A stretch of 64,000 nucleotides of DNA from Duganella aquatilis. Its GTDB lineage: Bacteria; Pseudomonadota; Gammaproteobacteria; Burkholderiales; Burkholderiaceae_D. A program made the position numbers and the translations under genes. The notes beneath the pieces are model-generated. The model saw nothing but the letters and a program-made list of their open reading frames with translations. It made no database searches and was not told where the DNA came from. Positions within the stretch are counted from its first letter, which is position 1. Each line of letters opens with the position of its first letter. The stretch spans positions 248,001 through 312,000 of the forward strand of contig NZ_WKJL01000004.1 of the NCBI RefSeq assembly GCF_009674565.1. The letters run 5' to 3'. This document shows positions 54,000-63,727 of this stretch, piece by piece.

Positions 54000-55115
54000 T
54001 TACCAGCCGCTGAAGCGCGGCCACACCGGCCAGTCGCCGCCGTTTTGCGGGATGACGTGGTACTGCCCGTGCTGCGCGCCGGTGGCGCAGGCGTGATTCG
54101 GCAGCACGCGCAGGCTGCTGCCGACCGGGAAGCGCTGGACGATGTCCACGCCCGCGTCACCGCGCCATTGCAGCACGCCGTGCTCCTGGTTGGCCTTGCC
54201 GAAACCGAGGTCGGGAAGCGGCTGGCCATCGGCGTCGCACACCACGCCATAGCCGTGCGCTTGATGGCCGAGGTCGCGGCTCATCGCCATCCAGCCGCCA
54301 TCGGTGATGATCCAGCCTTGCGCCGGCTGGTGGCCGATCACGGTGCACAGCACGCTGATGGCGATCTCGTCCCGCGTACAGACGCCGACGTCGGCCATCA
54401 CCATGTCGAAGAAGACGTAGACGCCGGCGCGCACTTCGGTCACGCCGTCCAGATGGCGCGCGCTGAGCGCCGTCGGCGTGGAGCCGACGCTGACCACGTC
54501 GCACGCATGGCCGGCGCCGCGCAGCAGCATGGCGGCCGCCACGCAGCGGGAGCGTTCCTGCTCCGCCATCGCTTCCAGCGCTTCCGGCGTGTTCAGATCA
54601 TAGGATGCGCCGGCATGCGTCATCACGCCCTTGAGGCGGGCGCCGCCTTGCAGTGCGGCGGCAATGTCCAGCAGCATCGGGTCGGCGGGCTTGACGCCGG
54701 AGCGGTGACCGTCGGTATCGATTTCAATCAGCACCTCGTAGCACACGCCGTGTTCGGCGCCGTGGCGGGCCACCTGCTCCGCCATCGCCACCGATTCCAC
54801 CAGCAGCGTCAGGCGCAGTCCGGCGCGGATCAGCTTCAGCGCGTGGTCCAGCTTGTTCGGCACGATGGCGACTGCGTACAGAATATCCTCGACGCCGGCG
54901 CGGAAGAACTCTTCCGCCTCCTTCAGGGTCGAAACGGTGATGCCGCGCGCGCCGGCGGCGATCTGGCGGCGCGCCACTTCCAGGCATTTGCTGGTCTTGA
55001 CGTGCGGGCGGAACGACACGCCCAGCTTGTCCATGCGGTTCTGCATGCGCTCGATGTTGTGCTGCATGCGGCGCTCGTCCAGCAACAGGACCGGGGTTTC
55101 CAGGATGTTTTGCAT
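54000..55115 (-). CDS. DSD1-type PLP enzyme (D-threonine aldolase / D-serine dehydratase fold)
   Basis: A 371-residue fold-type III PLP enzyme. The Schiff-base Lys is in RPHVKTSKC near residue 40. The C-terminal metal site typical of DSD1 is seen in LPNHACATGAQH (His and Cys). The family includes D-threonine aldolase, metal-dependent D-serine dehydratase and beta-hydroxyaspartate aldolase. The ATG at 55115 has an AAGGAGC site; the long upstream in-frame extension crosses the divergent gene and is false. Divergent partner: an ornithine-cyclodeaminase-like gene. Confidence 0.87.
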   Translation of the reverse strand: MQNILETPVLLLDERRMQHNIERMQNRMDKLGVSFRPHVKTSKCLEVARRQIAAGARGITVSTLKEAEEFFRAGVEDILYAVAIVPNKLDHALKLIRAGLRLTLLVESVAMAEQVARHGAEHGVCYEVLIEIDTDGHRSGVKPADPMLLDIAAALQGGARLKGVMTHAGASYDLNTPEALEAMAEQERSRCVAAAMLLRGAGHACDVVSVGSTPTALSARHLDGVTEVRAGVYVFFDMVMADVGVCTRDEIAISVLCTVIGHQPAQGWIITDGGWMAMSRDLGHQAHGYGVVCDADGQPLPDLGFGKANQEHGVLQWRGDAGVDIVQRFPVGSSLRVLPNHACATGAQHGQYHVIPQNGGDWPVWPRFSGW

Positions 55116-55175
55116 GACCAGCTCCTTATTTGCGATAAAATACATTCTATCCAATTTTAGACAAATTAGCCAATC

Positions 55176-56147
55176 ATGCGCAATCAAGCCCAACTTCTGC
55201 TTCTGGACCGCGATGCAATCGCCGGCCTGCTCACGCCGGACATGGCGCTCACAGCGGCGAGCACCGCATTCACACTGCAGGGCACGCAGCAGGGACGCAT
55301 CTTCCCGGTCGTGCGCGAGGCGCTGGCGACGGGCGGCGTGTTCGGCATCAAGTCGGGCGATATCGCCAGCCAGGATGTGCTTGGCTTCAAGGCGGCCGGC
55401 TTCTGGCCGGCCAACCGCGCGCTGGGCGGCGAGCCGCACCAGGCCACGGTGATGCTGTTCGATCCATCCACCGGGCGGCCGCGCTGCATCATGGACGGCA
55501 ATGCGATCACCACCGCGCGCACCGCGGCGGCGGGCGAACTCGGCTTGCGCATGCTGGCGCGCCAGGACAGCCGGACGCTGTGCATGTTCGGCACCGGCGT
55601 GCAGGCCGCCGCGCAAACAGCGGCCGCGTTGCGCGCCCTGCCTTCGCTGAAAGAGATACGCTACGTGTCGCACCGCGGCGCACCGGACGCCGGCTTTGAA
55701 GCACAATTCGCCGCCTGGGGCAAGCCCGAACACGCGGCCGATGCCGATGCGGCGGTGGCTGCCAGCGACGTCGTCATCACGGCAACGCCGGGCCGTGGAC
55801 CGCTGTTCAGCGCCAGCGCGGTACGGCCCGGTACGCACATCAACTGCGTCGGCGCCGATACGCGCGGCAAGCGCGAGCTGCCGGAGGGCTTGCTGCAACA
55901 GGCGCGCATCGTCGTTGACGACCAGGCCCAGGCCAGCACGCTCGGCGAAATGCAGTGGGCCACCGGACTGGCAAGCGTGCAGATGGGGGATCTGCTGGCA
56001 GGCCTCGCATCGTTCACGCGCGAACCGGCGGACATCACGGTGTTCGACATGACCGGCCTGGCCTTGCAGGATCTGGTGCTGGGAGAGTTTCTATATAAAG
56101 CAGCGCAACGGGATGGCGCCGGCCTGAGCGTGGCCTGGCCGTGGTAA
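55176..56147 (+). CDS. Ornithine cyclodeaminase / mu-crystallin family protein
   Basis: A 323-residue NAD(P)-dependent enzyme. The dinucleotide motif is MFGTGVQAAAQ near residue 140; conserved IMDGNAITTARTAAAGELG and NCVGAD segments match the OCD/mu-crystallin family. Members act as ornithine cyclodeaminases, ketimine reductases, or iminosuccinate reductase. It shares a 60-bp AT-rich region with the divergent DSD1 gene, suggesting joint control of one amino-acid pathway. Confidence 0.85.
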   Translation: MRNQAQLLLLDRDAIAGLLTPDMALTAASTAFTLQGTQQGRIFPVVREALATGGVFGIKSGDIASQDVLGFKAAGFWPANRALGGEPHQATVMLFDPSTGRPRCIMDGNAITTARTAAAGELGLRMLARQDSRTLCMFGTGVQAAAQTAAALRALPSLKEIRYVSHRGAPDAGFEAQFAAWGKPEHAADADAAVAASDVVITATPGRGPLFSASAVRPGTHINCVGADTRGKRELPEGLLQQARIVVDDQAQASTLGEMQWATGLASVQMGDLLAGLASFTREPADITVFDMTGLALQDLVLGEFLYKAAQRDGAGLSVAWPW

Positions 56148-56151
56148 GCGG

Positions 56152-56757
56152 CTAGCCGGCCAGGACGCCGAAGGCTGCGGCGCGGACGCGCCGCGCCAGA
56201 TCCGCCACATCGTGCTCACCGCGCTGGCCGGCGGCATCCACCAGCCCACGGATGATCACGAACAGATCGGCGGCGGCAACCGCGCGACGCGCGGCATCCT
56301 GCAGATGCGGCGGCGCGTCCGGCTTGTCGAGCACGATAAGCAGCAGGTCGTGGAAGCTGTGCTGTCCCGCCATCGCCGCGCGGATCTCCGGACGTCCTTC
56401 CTCCTGATCCAGCAGCCGCGCCAGATTCGGCCGCGTCAGCTGCTGCGCCACACCGACATCGATGAAGGCCGACAGCGCCTCGCGCCACGACGGCAACGCA
56501 GCGGCCGCAGCCGCAGCGGCGTGCGACCTGGCTTCCTCGCGCATCAGCAGCGCCAGGGTCAGTGCATCTTTACTGGGGAAGTATTGGTACAGCGTGCCGA
56601 TGCTGGCGCCGGCGCGACGCGCCACGGCATTGGTGTTGAAACCCTCCAGCCCGTCCTCCTCCAGCACCAGCGCAGCCGCCTCCAGCAGCGCATCCACGGT
56701 GTGGACGGCGCGGCTCTGGCGTGGCGCTTTGCGAAGACGAAGTGCGGCAGGCGGCAT
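56152..56757 (-). CDS. TetR-family transcriptional regulator
   Basis: A 201-residue regulator from ATG 56757; upstream in-frame ATGs (56784, 56847) exist but add non-family sequence. The HTH is FNTNAVARRAGASIGTLYQYF (about residues 38-58) and the C-terminal ligand domain is Ala/Leu-rich. An inverted repeat and palindrome at 56838-56860, between it and the divergent gene at 56872, are a likely operator. The inducer is unknown. Confidence 0.85.
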   Translation of the reverse strand: MPPAALRLRKAPRQSRAVHTVDALLEAAALVLEEDGLEGFNTNAVARRAGASIGTLYQYFPSKDALTLALLMREEARSHAAAAAAAALPSWREALSAFIDVGVAQQLTRPNLARLLDQEEGRPEIRAAMAGQHSFHDLLLIVLDKPDAPPHLQDAARRAVAAADLFVIIRGLVDAAGQRGEHDVADLARRVRAAAFGVLAG

Positions 56758-56837
56758 AAAACAGGCTGTGTGTAAAAACATCATTTTAGCGCGATGCCGG
56801 ATATCCGAATTGACATCCAGATAATCTAACAGCAAAC

Positions 56838-56860
56838 TACTCTGCATTACAGAGTACTCT
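56838..56860. promoter_or_regulatory. Putative TetR operator
   Basis: TACTCTG (56838-56844) is repeated inverted as CAGAGTA (56850-56856), and the perfect palindrome AGAGTACTCT covers 56851-56860. It lies 12 bp upstream of the start codon at 56872, in the TetR/membrane-gene divergent region. Confidence 0.55.
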
Positions 56861-56871
56861 ATGGATCATCA

Positions 56872-57420
56872 ATGAATCAGCAACTGGCGCGCGACCTCCT
56901 GGCGGAGATTGAAGAAACACAGCAACGCAGCGAGCAATACCTGGGCTACTGGCGCCGGGGGCCGATCGTGCAACTGTGGGGCGTGGTGTGGATCGTCGCG
57001 CACCTGGCCTGCTACTGGCTGCCGGGCAAGGCCGGCAGCATCTGGATGCTCTGCGACGTGGCGGGTTTTATCGGCACCATCGTGCTGCGCTGGCGCGAGA
57101 ACGACGGCGCCAACCAGCAGCAGAACGACCGCCGGCTGGCGTGGGCCGGCTGCATCCTGCTGGCGTTCGGCATCATCGTCTCCATGCTGATCGGCCCGCG
57201 CAGCCGCAGTATTGAAGTGTTCTGGACCTGCCTGGCGATGAGCACCTATATGCTGCACGGCCTGTGGTTCGGCCTGCGCTGGACCGTGCTGGGCGGCCTG
57301 GTGATCGCCGTCAGCCTGGCCGCCTATCTGCTCCAAGGGCCTTGGTACGACCTGATCATGGCGGTTGCGGCCGGCGGCGGCCTGCTGCTGGGCGGCACCT
57401 GGATGCGCCACGCGCGCTGA
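56872..57420 (+). CDS. Integral membrane protein with a short coiled-coil head
   Basis: A 182-residue protein. A cytoplasmic amphipathic helix (1-25) precedes about five hydrophobic spans (~32-50, ~56-72, ~91-108, ~115-132, ~138-178). No family recognised with certainty. It is followed by a small winged-helix regulator at 11 bp, a pair often found as membrane protein plus HTH_34 regulator. Expression is probably repressed by the TetR gene opposite. Confidence 0.75.
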   Translation: MNQQLARDLLAEIEETQQRSEQYLGYWRRGPIVQLWGVVWIVAHLACYWLPGKAGSIWMLCDVAGFIGTIVLRWRENDGANQQQNDRRLAWAGCILLAFGIIVSMLIGPRSRSIEVFWTCLAMSTYMLHGLWFGLRWTVLGGLVIAVSLAAYLLQGPWYDLIMAVAAGGGLLLGGTWMRHAR

Positions 57421-57431
57421 GGACAACGGCA

Positions 57432-57722
57432 ATGGACGGCCTCGACGAAGTCATACACCAAAGCACGCGGCTGCGCATGATGACGGCGCTGCATACCCTG
57501 AAAAAGGACGAATGGATTGAATTCGTCCGCCTGAAATCGCTGGTCAACGCCAGCGACGGCAACCTTGGCGCGCACCTGGAAACCCTGGCGCGCGCCGGCT
57601 ATGTCGAGATCGACAAACAAATCGTCGGCAAAAAACCGCTGACCCGCATCCGCACCACGCCTGCCGGCCGCGCCGCCTACCGCCACCACGTGGCGCAACT
57701 GCGCGCATTGCTGGATATGTGA
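57432..57722 (+). CDS. Winged-helix transcriptional regulator (HTH_34 type)
   Basis: A 96-residue one-domain MarR/ArsR-like winged helix. Pattern: IHQSTRLRMMTALHTL, NASDGNLGAHLETLARAGYV (recognition helix), then a wing in KPLTRIRTTPAGRAAY. Second gene of the three-gene operon; it likely tunes that operon. Confidence 0.88.
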   Translation: MDGLDEVIHQSTRLRMMTALHTLKKDEWIEFVRLKSLVNASDGNLGAHLETLARAGYVEIDKQIVGKKPLTRIRTTPAGRAAYRHHVAQLRALLDM

Positions 57723-57745
57723 TCACCTGACCTGAGAGGACCACC

Positions 57746-58609
57746 ATGCACATGACTTTGATCGGCTGGCTGCACACCCTGGCCTGTTTCTACGCGCTGG
57801 CAATCGGCGGCGTGCTGCTGTGGCGCGCCAAGGGCGGCGCCACGCACCGGCGCGACGGCCTGCGCTACATCTACGCCATGACCTTCGTGAACGTGAGCGC
57901 GCTGTGCATCCATCAGCTGGGTGGCTTCAATGTGTTCCACGTGCTGGCGCTGGTCACGCTCGCCAGCCTGGCGATCGCCTTTGCCAGCGCCCGCTGGCGC
58001 AAGCCGGGCCGTCACTGGCTGCGCATCCACCTGACCGCCATCGTCTTCAGCTACTACCAGCTGATCGGCGGCCTGATCAACGAAGCCTTTGTGCGCGTGC
58101 CCTTGCTGCACGGCGAGCGCGCGATGGCCGGCCTGGTGCAGGGCGTGACGATGATGGCGTTCCTGATGCTGCTGGCCTACTTCTGGGGACGGACGGCGCG
58201 CACCGGCATGGCGGCGGTGGCGCTGGCGGCGATGGCGAGCGCCTCGCAGGCAGCCACGGTGACGCTGGATCTGAAAGATGTCGTGCCAGGCAAAGGCACG
58301 CTGATGATCTCCATCTACAACAACAGCGAGCAGTTCCTGCACAAGTCGATGAAGAGGCTGGAGGTGCCGGCCGGCGAAGCGGCCATGCAGGTCAAGCTGG
58401 ACGACCTGGCGCCGGGCGACTACGCGATTGCGTTGTTCCAGGACGTGAACAGCAACGGCAAGATGGATACGCTGATGTTCGGCATCCCGTCAGAGCCGAC
58501 CGGCTTCAGCAACAATGCCGAAGCCAAGTTCGGGCCGCCGAAATACGAGGCCGCCCGCTTCACGCTGCCGGCCGAGGGCAAAACCATCGCCGTCACGCTG
58601 CACAAGTAG
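57746..58609 (+). CDS. DUF2306-like membrane domain fused to a DUF2141 domain
   Basis: A 287-residue fusion. The N-terminal part (1-~150) has four membrane helices (DUF2306-like; HTLACFYALAIGGVLLW, and later LMLLAYFWG). A last hydrophobic segment (GMAAVALAAMASASQAA, ~155-171) looks like a former signal peptide, followed by a DUF2141 beta-sandwich (ISIYNNSEQFL, LDDLAPGDYAIALFQDVN, then GKMDTLMFGIPSE). The fused domain should face the periplasm. Third in the operon. Its stop abuts that of the convergent DUF4399 gene. Confidence 0.8.
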   Translation: MHMTLIGWLHTLACFYALAIGGVLLWRAKGGATHRRDGLRYIYAMTFVNVSALCIHQLGGFNVFHVLALVTLASLAIAFASARWRKPGRHWLRIHLTAIVFSYYQLIGGLINEAFVRVPLLHGERAMAGLVQGVTMMAFLMLLAYFWGRTARTGMAAVALAAMASASQAATVTLDLKDVVPGKGTLMISIYNNSEQFLHKSMKRLEVPAGEAAMQVKLDDLAPGDYAIALFQDVNSNGKMDTLMFGIPSEPTGFSNNAEAKFGPPKYEAARFTLPAEGKTIAVTLHK

Positions 58610-58999
58610 TTACTTGACGGTGATCTTGATTTCCTTGTTCATGCTGGGGCCGTAAGCCTGGTGCAGGCCGTTGGCAAACTGCATGGTCAAGGTGTAGTTC
58701 CCTGGCGGCAGGGTCAGTTCGGTTTCGGTCTGGCCCTTGCCGAAGTGAAGGTGCTTGTCGTCCACCGGTATCACCTCGCCGGCCTTGACCGGCGCGGCGT
58801 TGATCAGCAGATGATGGTGACCGGTATTGGCCGTCATGTCGCCGGCCGGCTTGACGCTCATGCCGGCCACCGCGAACCTGACCTTGAACGGGCTGCTCAC
58901 GGTTGCGCCGTTGACTGGCTCGACAAACGACACCGTTTGCTGCGCCCACGCGCTGGCGCCCAAGGCCAGCAGCGTTGCCGCCAATACCGATTTCATCAT
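58610..58999 (-). CDS. DUF4399 domain-containing exported protein
   Basis: A 129-residue protein with a Sec signal peptide (1-19/20). The DUF4399 signature GHHHLLIN is present, with later [10 protein letters not shown] and [15 protein letters not shown]. Function not known; the His cluster suggests metal contact. Two adjacent ATGs (58999, 58996); AGGAGCAACC upstream favours the first. 11 bp behind apbC on the same strand. Confidence 0.88.
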   Translation of the reverse strand: MMKSVLAATLLALGASAWAQQTVSFVEPVNGATVSSPFKVRFAVAGMSVKPAGDMTANTGHHHLLINAAPVKAGEVIPVDDKHLHFGKGQTETELTLPPGNYTLTMQFANGLHQAYGPSMNKEIKITVK

Positions 59000-59010
59000 G
59001 GTTGCTCCTG

Positions 59011-60099
59011 TTAGTCGTTTTTGACGACGATCGTAGGGAACTTGCTGGTCATGTCCTTGGCTTTTTCCGACACCTGGATCGCCACCTTGCGCGCGATGGC
59101 CTTGTAGATGGCAGCCACCTGGCCGTCCGGATCGGCCACCACGGTCGGCTTGCCGGCGTCAGCCTGCTCGCGGATCGCCATGGTCAGCGGCAGCGCGCCG
59201 AGGAAGTCGACGTGGAAGTCCTTGCACATCTTCTCGCCGCCGCCGTGACCAAAGATTTCTTCCGCATGGCCGCAGTTGGTGCAGATGTGCACGCTCATGT
59301 TTTCCACGATGCCCAGGATCGGAATGCCGACCTTCTCAAACATCTTCAGGCCCTTGCGCGCGTCCAGCAGCGCGATGTCCTGCGGCGTGGTGACGATCAC
59401 GGCGCCGGTCACCGGCACTTTTTGCGACAGCGTCAGCTGGATGTCGCCGGTGCCTGGCGGCATGTCGACGATCAGGTAGTCCAGGTCGCGCCAGTTGGTC
59501 TGCTCCAGCAGCTGTTGCAGCGCCTGGGTGACCATCGGGCCGCGCCACACCATCGGCTCGTCCGGATCGATCAGGAAGCCGATCGACGACACCTGCACGC
59601 CGTAGTTCTCCAGCGGCTCCATCGATTTGCCGTCCTTGGTTTGCGGACGGCCGGACACGCCCAGCATCATCGGCTGCGACGGGCCATAGATGTCGGCGTC
59701 CAGCAGGCCGACCGACGCGCCTTCGGCCGACAGCGCCAGCGCCAGGTTGACGGCGGTGGTCGATTTGCCAACACCGCCCTTGCCCGAGGCCACGGCGATG
59801 ATGTTTTTGACATTCACCATCGGCTTCAGGCCGCGCTGCACCGTGTGCGCGATGATCTTGCTGTACACGCTGACGCTGATGTTGCCCACGCCTGGCAGGG
59901 TTTTCAGGCCGGCGATCACGCTGCTGCGGATGGCGTCGATCTGGCTTTTGGCCGGGTAGCCCAGTTCGATGTCGAGCGAGATATCGCTGCCATCAACCTT
60001 CAAATTTTTGACGGCCTTGCCCGATACGAAATCTTTCGTTGTGTTCGGGTCAACAATTTTCGACAAGGCGGCCTTGACGTCTTCTACTGCAATGGTCAT
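59011..60099 (-). CDS. apbC: Iron-sulfur cluster carrier protein ApbC (Mrp/NBP35 family)
   Basis: A 362-residue P-loop ATPase that binds and hands over Fe-S clusters. An N-terminal MIP18-like domain (1-90) precedes the deviant Walker [10 protein letters not shown] (106-114), [14 protein letters not shown], and the cluster-binding CTNC (C-x-x-C) near residue 275. Start ATG 60099. Divergent from metG over 99 bp. Confidence 0.95.
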   Translation of the reverse strand: MTIAVEDVKAALSKIVDPNTTKDFVSGKAVKNLKVDGSDISLDIELGYPAKSQIDAIRSSVIAGLKTLPGVGNISVSVYSKIIAHTVQRGLKPMVNVKNIIAVASGKGGVGKSTTAVNLALALSAEGASVGLLDADIYGPSQPMMLGVSGRPQTKDGKSMEPLENYGVQVSSIGFLIDPDEPMVWRGPMVTQALQQLLEQTNWRDLDYLIVDMPPGTGDIQLTLSQKVPVTGAVIVTTPQDIALLDARKGLKMFEKVGIPILGIVENMSVHICTNCGHAEEIFGHGGGEKMCKDFHVDFLGALPLTMAIREQADAGKPTVVADPDGQVAAIYKAIARKVAIQVSEKAKDMTSKFPTIVVKND

Positions 60100-60198
60100 G
60101 TAACTCTCCGTGAAATATGCCGTCATTCTAGCGCAACCTGCGCAAGTGCCGCATCCACTGGTAAAATGCTCCTTTTCCACCCACAAAGTGCAACAACC

Positions 60199-62352
60199 AT
60201 GACTCGCAAGCTGTTCGTCACCACTGCCCTGCCCTACGCAAACGCCGCTTTCCATATTGGCCACATGATGGAGTACATCCAGGCCGACATCTGGGTCCGG
60301 TTCCAGCGAATGCAGCGCGACAACGGTGTGGCGCGCGAAGTCCATTTTGTGGGCGCCGACGACACGCACGGCACGCCGATCATGATCGCCGCCGAGAAGG
60401 AAGGCATCACGCCGCAGCAGTTCGTGGCCAAGATCGCCGCCGGCCGCGCCCAGTACCTGGACGGTTTCCACATCGCCTTTGACAACTGGTATTCGACCGA
60501 CTCGCCGGAAAACGTCGAGCTGTCGCAAGGCATCTACCGCAAGCTGCGCGATGCCGGCCTGATCCAGACCAAAATCGTGCCGCGCTTCTACGACCCGGTC
60601 AAAGGCATGTTCCTGGCCGACCGCAACATCAAGGGCGAGTGCCCGGTGTGCCACGCCAAGGACCAGTACGGCGACAACTGCGAAGTGTGCGGCGCCGCCT
60701 ACCAGCCGACCGAACTGATCAATCCGTTCTCGGTATTCACCAACGCCACGCCGGTGCTGAAGGATTCGGAACAGTACTTTTTCAAGCTGTCCGACCCGAG
60801 CTGCTACGAATTCCTCAAGGAATGGCTGAACACGCCTGGCCGCCTGCAGCCGGAAATGGTCAACAAGGTCTCCGAATGGCTGGGCGAAGCCGGCGAAAAG
60901 CTGGCCGACTGGGACATCTCGCGCGACGCGCCCTACTTCGGCATCCCGATTCCTGACGCGCCGGGCAAGTATTTCTATGTCTGGCTGGACGCGCCGGTCG
61001 GCTACCTGGCCTCGCTGAAGAACTACTTCGACAAGAAGGGCCTGGACTACGACGCCTTCCTGCGCGATTCGAACACCGAACAGATCCACTTCATCGGCAA
61101 GGACATCGTGTCCTTCCACCTGCTGTTCTGGCCGGCGATGCTGAAGTTTGCCGGCCACCCGACCATCGAGCGCATGCGCGTGGCGGTGCACGGCCACCTG
61201 ACCGTCAACAACGAAAAAATGTCCAAGTCGCGCGGCACCGGCATCTCGCCGCTGCGCTACCTGAACCTGGGCATGAATCCGGAATGGCTGCGCTACTACA
61301 TCGCCTTCAAGCTGAACTCCAAGGTGGAAGACCTGGACTTCACCGGCGACGATTTCGTGGCCCGCGTCAACTCGGACCTGATCGGCAAATACGTCAACAT
61401 CGCCTCGCGCTGCGCCGGCTTCATCGCCAAGAAGTTCGACGGCAAGCTGGCCTCCAGCCTGTCCGACAACGCCCAGGCGTGGATCAAGCGCGCGCTGGTG
61501 ACGGCTGACGGCACCGAGCGCCAGGCCAGCATCGCCGCCAATTTCGAGGCGCGCGAGTACGGCAAGGCGCTGCGCGAAATCATGGAAATCGCCGACATCA
61601 CCAACCAGTATGTCGACGAGAACAAGCCGTGGATCCTGGCCAAGGACGAATCGAAAGTCGCCGAGCTGCACGACGTCTGCACCACCGCGCTGATCCTGTT
61701 CCGCCAGCTGACGCTGCTGCTGTCGCCGGTGCTGCCGGGCGTGGCCGCCAACGTGGCCAAGTTCCTCAACGACGAGCAGCTGCTGTGGGACGATACCAAT
61801 GTCGCCAGCGGCGTGGTGTCGAGCGCCATGCTGGGCCGCACCATCGGCGCCTACGCGCACCTGATGACCCGCGTCGACGCCAAGATGATCGAAGACCTGT
61901 TCGACGCGCCGCAAGGCGCCGCCGCGCCAGCGGTCAAGGCCGAGAAACCGGCCAAGGCCAAGGCCGCGCCGGCTGTCGCCGTGACCGAAACCGGCATCGA
62001 AGTCATCGCGCCGGAAATCTCGGTGGACGACTTCTTCAAGGTCGATCTGCGCATCGCCAAGATCGTCAACTGCGAACACGTGGAAGGCTCGGACAAGCTG
62101 CTGCGCCTGACGCTGGACGCCGGCGAAGGCCGCCTGCGCAACGTCTTCTCGGGCATCAAGTCGATGTACCAGCCGGAAGACCTGATCGGCAAGCTGACCG
62201 TGCTGGTGGCCAACCTGGCGCCGCGCAAGATGAAGTTTGGCGTGTCGGAAGGCATGGTCATGGCGGCTTCGGCGGTTGATGAAAAGACCAAGCCGGGCAT
62301 CTACATCCTGAACCCATGGCCGGGCGCGGAACCTGGCATGCGCATCAGTTAA
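60199..62352 (+). CDS. metG: Methionine--tRNA ligase
   Basis: A 717-residue class I synthetase with HIGH motif HIGH at 19-22, a zinc knuckle (CPVC, then CEVC), KMSKS at 340-344, and a C-terminal Trbp111-like tRNA-binding domain (~605-717, [20 protein letters not shown]) after an Ala/Lys linker. Start ATG 60199; the much longer upstream in-frame extension covers the apbC gene and is spurious. Confidence 0.97.
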   Translation: MTRKLFVTTALPYANAAFHIGHMMEYIQADIWVRFQRMQRDNGVAREVHFVGADDTHGTPIMIAAEKEGITPQQFVAKIAAGRAQYLDGFHIAFDNWYSTDSPENVELSQGIYRKLRDAGLIQTKIVPRFYDPVKGMFLADRNIKGECPVCHAKDQYGDNCEVCGAAYQPTELINPFSVFTNATPVLKDSEQYFFKLSDPSCYEFLKEWLNTPGRLQPEMVNKVSEWLGEAGEKLADWDISRDAPYFGIPIPDAPGKYFYVWLDAPVGYLASLKNYFDKKGLDYDAFLRDSNTEQIHFIGKDIVSFHLLFWPAMLKFAGHPTIERMRVAVHGHLTVNNEKMSKSRGTGISPLRYLNLGMNPEWLRYYIAFKLNSKVEDLDFTGDDFVARVNSDLIGKYVNIASRCAGFIAKKFDGKLASSLSDNAQAWIKRALVTADGTERQASIAANFEAREYGKALREIMEIADITNQYVDENKPWILAKDESKVAELHDVCTTALILFRQLTLLLSPVLPGVAANVAKFLNDEQLLWDDTNVASGVVSSAMLGRTIGAYAHLMTRVDAKMIEDLFDAPQGAAAPAVKAEKPAKAKAAPAVAVTETGIEVIAPEISVDDFFKVDLRIAKIVNCEHVEGSDKLLRLTLDAGEGRLRNVFSGIKSMYQPEDLIGKLTVLVANLAPRKMKFGVSEGMVMAASAVDEKTKPGIYILNPWPGAEPGMRIS

Positions 62353-62362
62353 GGAATCCGGC

Positions 62363-62842
62363 ATGAATCTGATGGTGCGAGAAGCAACAAAGGACGATGC
62401 CAAACTGATCGCCGAGCTCACGCGTGCTGCGTGGGCCGGCAAGGTAAGCGTCACCTCAAGTGGCCACCGCGAAACCGCCGTCATCGTTGCAGAACACCTG
62501 CGCGATGGCGGCGGTTTTGTTTTGGAGATCGACAACCGCGCGGTCGGCTCGGTGCGCTGGCTGCCGCTGGACGCGGAGCAGGACGTGTGGGAAGTGTGCC
62601 GCATGGGAGTGCTGCCGGAGTATCGCGGCAGCAATCTTTCCCAGCATCTACTAGAGGCGGTGATCCATCACGGCCTGGCCACCGGCGTGGAAGAGGTGCG
62701 GCTGGCGGTGCGCGCCGACCAGCCCAAGCTGATCGATTTCTACACCGCCTACGCGTTCGAGCTGGCCGAGGAACTGGAATATTCCCACGCCAATCCGCTG
62801 GAGCCGCCGCCGCTGGTCATGCGACGTCTGCTGCGGCACTGA
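62363..62842 (+). CDS. GNAT-family N-acetyltransferase
   Basis: A 159-residue single GNAT domain. The acetyl-CoA loop is MGVLPEYRGSNLSQHLLEAV, where the usual R/Q-x-x-G-x-G/A is R-G-S-N-L-S, slightly off consensus. AAGGAATCC precedes the ATG. Ten bases behind metG; may be read with it. Substrate unknown. Confidence 0.85.
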   Translation: MNLMVREATKDDAKLIAELTRAAWAGKVSVTSSGHRETAVIVAEHLRDGGGFVLEIDNRAVGSVRWLPLDAEQDVWEVCRMGVLPEYRGSNLSQHLLEAVIHHGLATGVEEVRLAVRADQPKLIDFYTAYAFELAEELEYSHANPLEPPPLVMRRLLRH

Positions 62843-62921
62843 CAGGCGTACGAGAGCGAGTCCTACGTGCGCGGCGGCGCCTGCATGAAAGAATGACTGT
62901 TCATTCTCTTAGGAGCTCGAC

Positions 62922-63401
62922 ATGAACAGCAAACTGATTGCCCTCATCGCAGCCGCCAGCCTGAGCGCTGCCGCCGTCGCCCAAACCGCTGCGCCGACCA
63001 CGCCGCCACCTGCCGGCCAGGCCACCACCGGCTCCCAGCCGCTGACGCCAGGCGCGGTCCCGGCCGGCACGCCAAACAATACCCTGCCGCTGACCCAGCC
63101 GCGCAGCACGCTGAACAACACGCCGTCGAACAACCTCAACAACAATCTCAACAATAGCGCCAACCTGAACAATCTGAACAACAACCTCAACACCAACAGC
63201 ACGCTCAACAGCACTAACAACCTGAACAATAACAACAACCTGAACAACATCAACCGCAACAACTCGGTGAACTGCGTCAACGGCGTGAACGCCGGCGTCG
63301 GCTCGACGGCAGCCATGGCGACCGGCCAGGTCCGTACTGACACCGCACCGAATGTCGCTTGCAACAGCAACGGCACGCAACCCGGCCAGGTGCGTCCATG
63401 A
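62922..63401 (+). CDS. Exported Asn-rich low-complexity protein
   Basis: A 159-residue protein with a Sec signal peptide (1-20, AVA|Q). Residues 64-116 are dominated by Asn, with Leu at a 3-5 residue spacing (NLNN repeats). Two Cys (118 and 147) may form a disulfide. No family recognised. AGGAG precedes the ATG. The next gene overlaps by 4 bp. Confidence 0.8.
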   Translation: MNSKLIALIAAASLSAAAVAQTAAPTTPPPAGQATTGSQPLTPGAVPAGTPNNTLPLTQPRSTLNNTPSNNLNNNLNNSANLNNLNNNLNTNSTLNSTNNLNNNNNLNNINRNNSVNCVNGVNAGVGSTAAMATGQVRTDTAPNVACNSNGTQPGQVRP

Positions 63402-63706
63402 AGAACCTGGCCACCCTCTGCCTGCTCGCAGGCTGCCTGAGCGCCCCCGCCTTTGCACAGCAGACCAATCCTGACCCGTCCGTCAAAACCGGCAACGGCA
63501 AGACGGCGCCGGCCAAGAAGTCCGACAAGCCGGCCCAAGCCGCCTGCGGCAGCATGCAGGGCGGCACCGAGGCCAGTGGCGGCGAGAGCGTCGAGGCGCA
63601 TGCCAAGACCGGCAAAGCCCAGGCCGCGAACTGCGGCAAGGAAAACGGCAAGGCCTCCGCGCCGCATGCCGCCCCCACCACGCCCAATCCGGACGTGAAA
63701 CGTTAA
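63398..63706 (+). CDS. Small exported Ala/Lys/Gly-rich protein
   Basis: A 102-residue protein with a signal peptide (1-20, AFA|Q). The mature part is low complexity with two Cys (CGSMQGG, and NCGKENG). The ATG overlaps the upstream stop (ATGA), so translation is coupled. Unknown function. Confidence 0.75.
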   Translation: MKNLATLCLLAGCLSAPAFAQQTNPDPSVKTGNGKTAPAKKSDKPAQAACGSMQGGTEASGGESVEAHAKTGKAQAANCGKENGKASAPHAAPTTPNPDVKR

Positions 63707-63727
63707 ACCCACCACAAGGAGTCCATC

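Noticed and set aside
59011..62634. 1207-residue minus-strand frame fusing apbC with upstream sequence
   Set aside because: The added part is antisense to metG; ApbC homology begins at 60099.
63121..63270. Short repeats that might be a CRISPR array
   Set aside because: They are AAC-rich codon repeats within an exported protein; there are no constant repeats with unique spacers.
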